Shown one piece after another: positions 7,401-10,468 of a stretch of DNA of 10,468 nt. The translations under genes and the position numbers were made by a program. Origin of the DNA: Pelagophyceae sp. CCMP2097 (taxonomy: Eukaryota > Sar > Pelagophyceae); NCBI GenBank assembly GCA_026770575.1, contig MU657272.1, positions 103,782 through 114,249 on the forward strand, in the 5' to 3' direction. Each line of letters starts with the position of its first letter. Positions within the stretch are counted from its first letter, which is position 1. The notes beneath the pieces were generated by a model. It worked only from the letters and a program-made list of their open reading frames with translations. It had not been told where the DNA came from and searched no databases.

Positions 7401-9957
7401 AGGAGCTTGAGCGGCAGGCCGCGGAGGCGCTCGAGGCGGTCGATCCCCGCGATGACGCGCAGGGCGCCGGCGCCCGCCTGCGCGCCGACGAGCGTGGCGA
7501 GCTTCCGCTCGGCGGCACCGGCGGCGGCTGCGCCGTTGGCGACGCGCGAGAGGAGCGCGGGCTCGATGCCCGCGTGGACGCACGTGATGACGACGTCGCG
7601 CCCGTCGACGCTCAGCACGGCGCCGCGCGCATCAAACGAGGACCGCACACCGAGGAGACGGCGGCACGTCGTGAGGAAGTGGCGCGCGTACTCGAAGAGG
7701 TGGAATCCGATCTGGTCCGCGGACAGGATGCCACGCAGCAGCTCGCACCGCGTCGAAAGCGTGCGGAAGATCTCAGACGAGGGAAAGGGCGTGTGCATGA
7801 AGAGGCCGAGCTTGGCAACGGTGAGCCGGCGCGACACAAACGCCGGCAGCAGCGCGAGCTGGAAGCCGTGGACCCAGATGAGGTCGCCCTCGTTGTACGC
7901 CTCGACAACGTAGTCGCGGAAGATTTGGTTCACGTACTTGTAAGCCCGCCAGGCCCGCTCCACGCGCGTCGCGCGCTGCCGCTTGATCGCCGCCGCCGCC
8001 GCCGTCGAGTGGCGGTGCGAAGCCGACTCCGCGCTGGAAGATTTTGAGAACGTGCCGCTCCGCGTCGTGGCCGACGACGCGCCAGACCGCCACGGCGACC
8101 CGCGGCCGTCGCGGCCCTCCGAGTCCGCAGAGTCGTCCTCCGCCGCCACGTCGCCCATCTCCTCAAAGGAGCCCTGGCTCTCGCTGCGCTCCTTGGCGCC
8201 GTCCGCGGGCGCCAGCAGCGCCACCGCCGCAGTCTCGGCGCCCGCCTCCATAATCGCCGCGCGCTTTGCGAGGTCGTCCGGCGCGCAGCCCGGCGCGCGG
8301 CCCTGATTCGCCGCGGCGGCGGCGTCGGCCGCCTCGGCGCGGAGCGCGTCGGCCTCGTCGTCGATGCCCGGCGTCGCGCGCTCGCCGTAAACTTCAAGCG
8401 AGTTGTGGAACACGGGCCAGAGCACGCCCTTGCAGAACTCGTGGTAGAAGAGGTCGTACGTCTCGTCGTCGAGGAAGATGGCGATGCAGTTCCAAGGCGC
8501 CCGACGCAGCGCCTTTGCCAGCTCTGCCTTCGCCTCCACAGTCGTATTCGACGGCACGCGCGCCACGCCGACACGCGTCACGCGCAAAGGCGCCTGCAGC
8601 GACAGCAGCGACTCAAAGTCCCACGCAATGTCCCACGCCGCCGTGGCCGCGTCGCGCTTGACGATGACCGGCAGGAACAGCGACGCCACGACAACGCCGT
8701 CCGTCACGTCCAGCGGCGCCCCACCGCCCGCGGGCTGCGCCTCGTCGTCGATGAAGCTCGCCAGCGCCGCTCGCGCCGCCGCGAGCGCCTCGCCCGACTT
8801 AGGCGACTTTTGCATCGGCGGCGACCGTGCGTCCCACAGCCCGTCAGAACTCGGCGACCGCGGCCGGTCCAGCGCGTCGGGCGCGTCGAGCAGGGCTTCT
8901 CGTCGCTCCGCCGCCGTGTCTGCGCCGAATACAGTGACGACGAACGACCAAGGCGAAGATTCTGCCGCCCGCGCCACGGCGCTCTCCCGTGGAAAACGTA
9001 GACTCACGGAAGTTGAGGTTGTGGACCTTAATCGTCTCCGTCGCCTCCTCTGACGCCTCATCGTCGTCGTCGTCGTCGTCGACGACGGCGAAGCGGAGCG
9101 CCGACGCGCGGCCCTCTTTGAGCGGCGATGCAGCCGCCGACGCCTCGTCCGATACCACGTCTTCGCCGTGCCTGGGAACAAAAGCGTTGTGCGACGTTCG
9201 CACGGACCGCTTTGGGAAGTCATGGCCCCGACGACGAGGCTCGTGCGTCGACATAAAGCCCGGCCGTTGCCTGCGATTCCCGGGGGCGCCCCATCGCCGC
9301 CTTTGGAAAACGGCCAGAGGCGCACCGTTCCGAGGCGGCGGTGATGGCGGCGGCGTCGCCGTCGCTCTTCGTCGGCAGCTGCGTCGCGTCCCAGTCGACG
9401 AGGCCCTCAAAGTCGACCTTGTCTGCGACTGTGAGCGTTGTGCCCGGAGAGCCGTCGTTTTGCGATGGCAGGCTCGCCCGGTCGACGCGGACGGCGCGCT
9501 CCGCCTGGCCGTCGGCGAAGGCCTCCCACCGCGAGAACGTGCCCGCCGACCACACTGCGTACTTGTAGCGGACGACCTCGCAGTCAAAGACGGCCACAGG
9601 CCTAGCAAGACGCGTCAAGCGAGGCCGTCGTGCGAGGCGGGTCGTCGTGCGAAGCGGCACCCATACACTCAGCCTACGCACTCGGCGGACCACACCGGGT
9701 ACGTCGCCGGCGTCCTAGGCACGGGCGAGCGCGCGTCGCGGAATATCCCGCACAACGTCGTCGCCAGAGTTGGGCGCCTCTCGAGACGAGGCAACGGCAG
9801 GGGGTCGCGACGCTGTCCCCCGGGACGTCTGGAGCGGGATGCCGCTCTCGGGCTGCATCCTGCCGAGGACGGCGGTGTCACCGCAAATGTAAATGGCCTC
9901 GCCGTGGTCCAGTGGCGCCCAGACTTTAAAGTCGAGCCACGCCTTGGGGCGCGCCAT
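4430..9957 (-). CDS. TPS: CBM20-GT20-HAD trehalose-6-phosphate synthase/phosphatase-like protein, 9 exons
   Basis: The family makes trehalose 6-phosphate from UDP-glucose and glucose 6-phosphate (GT20), then dephosphorylates it (HAD). Exons are 9957-9827, 9714-9682, 9601-9326, 9270-9008, 8961-6704, 6627-6466 (or to 6430), 6320-6165, 6076-5445 and 5354-4430. Phases agree and give about 1611 residues, far longer than the usual 850-1000. Residues 7-90 are a starch-binding CBM20 (GDTAVLG, YPVWSAE, VRYKYAVW, WE). GT20 runs from about 320 to 1093, with class II-like blocks LWPVFHN, FMHTPFPSSEIFRTL, FHLFEYARHFLTTC, GIDRLERLRG, SVRDGLNRWPLEY and VNPWRID. HAD follows, with FDYGGTL (about 1155), SGR, EVRPAGVDKG and GDDASDE. 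Key positions are altered: HGFQ for HDYH, R748 for the catalytic Lys, and Gly for the second Asp of motif I. It is therefore probably regulatory. The ATG at 9957 is chosen because CBM20 begins six residues later. A start at 10137 would add 60 basic residues. An Arg-rich stretch near 4680-4880 may hide an unresolved intron. Confidence 0.9.
5355..5444 (-). other. 90-nt in-frame, stop-free intron inside the phosphatase domain
   Basis: On the minus strand GTCTGG at 5444 and GTCGTCTAG ending at 5355 bound a phase-2 segment of exactly 30 codons without a stop. Removing it joins ATMEM to FAERTQGTY, restoring the spacing expected for this part of class II TPS phosphatase domains before LVWQYRDADPDYG. 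The segment is less GC-rich than its neighbours (TTCATCAAAACTCTCATC) and would encode a hydrophobic stretch unlike the fold. I therefore call it an intron, though retention would keep the frame open. Confidence 0.75.
9054..9090. repeat. Trinucleotide tract encoding a poly-aspartate run
   Basis: An ATCGTCGTCGTCGTCG-type tract on the plus strand encodes a run of seven Asp in exon 4 of the trehalose protein. It lies in the linker between CBM20 and GT20. Confidence 0.8.
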
Positions 9958-10105
9958 GTCCGCGCGCGGCAGCTGCGACCGGGCGCCGGGCCGCGGAAGG
10001 CGACGCGCCGCGCAGCGCGGGCCTCGCGCTCTTGAAGAAGGACAAAGCCCACGAGCCGAGTGCGCGGGAGAGCCGTTGGAGCCTTTTAAAGGACCGACTT
10101 TTTTG

Positions 10106-10169
10106 AGGACCCGAACGGATCCTTGCCGTTTAATCAACGTCAGTTTACGGCAAGGGCCCTTCGGGTCCT
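10106..10169. repeat. Large hairpin upstream of the trehalose gene
   Basis: The left arm (10106-10129, AGGACCCGAA, then CCTTGCCGT) is matched by the right arm (10147-10169, ACGGCAAGG, then TTCGGGTCCT). The arms are two perfect blocks of 10 and 9 bp with a small internal bulge (CGGAT against GCCC) and a 17-nt loop. The alternative upstream ATG at 10137 falls in the loop. A third copy of AGGACCCGAA lies at 10366-10375. It could be a structured 5' leader, a binding-site palindrome or a fold-back repeat remnant. Confidence 0.8.
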
Positions 10170-10210
10170 TTGATTGAAGGATTAGGAATTCCTACCAGGG
10201 GCAATTTTTT

Positions 10211-10252
10211 CTGTCCGTCCGTCCGTCTGTCTGTCCGTCCGTCTGTCTGTCC
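10211..10252. repeat. CTGT/CCGT tetranucleotide microsatellite
   Basis: Ten tetranucleotide units alternate CTGT and CCGT, preceded by a run of six T. It lies in the non-coding upstream region. Confidence 0.95.
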
Positions 10253-10468
10253 ACGGGTAAATCCGTGAGGTTCCACCTTTGGGGAGGAAAGGACAGCAAC
10301 TCGGCCGATTCAGCGTTTGGTAGTTAATGCGATCGCTATTACAAGAGCGCGCCGGAGGCACACGGAGGACCCGAAGGATACAGCCAAATCTCATTGCAAT
10401 GCCCACGTAAATAATTGAAATTATTTAACTAATCGCTGAACTTTCAAATCCTCCTTGTCTTTATTTTT
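10253..10468. other. AT-richer intergenic DNA with a perfect hairpin
   Basis: I see no supported gene. At 10408-10427 TAAATAAT and ATTATTTA form a perfect 8-bp inverted repeat with a TGAA loop. The composition changes here from very GC-rich to AT-rich. Confidence 0.6.

Noticed and set aside
9958..10137. Upstream start at 10137 adding 60 residues to the trehalose protein
   Set aside because: The extra sequence is basic and low-complexity and starts in a hairpin loop. The ATG at 9957 lies just before the carbohydrate-binding domain. It cannot be fully excluded, for example as a targeting peptide.
10182..10406. Small minus-strand open frame of 74 codons
   Set aside because: It is largely translated microsatellite (Thr/Asp/Arg/Gln repeats) with no sign of selection.

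Overview
The window looks like nuclear DNA of a GC-rich eukaryote with small introns, most likely a unicellular alga. A stramenopile such as a pelagophyte is my best guess, but the species is an inference. The evidence is coding sequence broken by short GT-AG introns (about 46 to 112 nt), a recurrent GTGCG-type 5' splice site, long acidic low-complexity protein tracts built from GAC/GCG codons, and a multidomain trehalose-phosphate synthase of the kind found in plants and algae. There are no bacterial operons or ribosome-binding sites.

Layout. Positions 1-144 are flanking DNA with a small tandem repeat. Positions 152-1198 are a complete 1047-bp DNA transposon with perfect 38-bp terminal inverted repeats and a perfect 7-bp target-site duplication (GAATGTT). 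It carries a frameshifted minus-strand gene for a Cys/His-rich, zinc-finger-like protein. Positions 1312-3588 hold a plus-strand gene that I could resolve into seven exons. It encodes a predicted 622-residue protein with a novel-looking Cys/His cluster assembled from four exons, followed by long acidic, probably disordered regions. The transposon sits 106 bp upstream of its ATG. Positions 3807-4003 look like the end of another plus-strand coding exon, and 4004-4140 is intergenic with a perfect 19-bp tandem repeat.

Positions 4430-9957 (minus strand) hold the main gene: nine exons encoding about 1611 residues, with an N-terminal starch-binding domain (CBM20), a plant class II-like trehalose-6-phosphate synthase domain (GT20) and a C-terminal HAD-type trehalose-phosphatase domain. 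The two large genes converge. Positions 9958-10468 are the upstream region of the trehalose gene, with a strong hairpin, a TGTC/CGTC microsatellite and an AT-rich palindrome.

The most interesting points concern the trehalose protein. Its phosphatase motif I reads DYGGT instead of DxDGT, its synthase acceptor motif reads HGFQ instead of HDYH, and the Lys of the DRLDYSKG motif is Arg. The GT20 fold is also interrupted by two large low-complexity insertions. Together these suggest a glucan-tethered regulatory or sensor protein rather than a working trehalose enzyme. A 90-nt, stop-free, in-frame intron inside the phosphatase domain would be missed by simple gene callers. All exon models were made by reading splice phases by eye; no transcript data were available.
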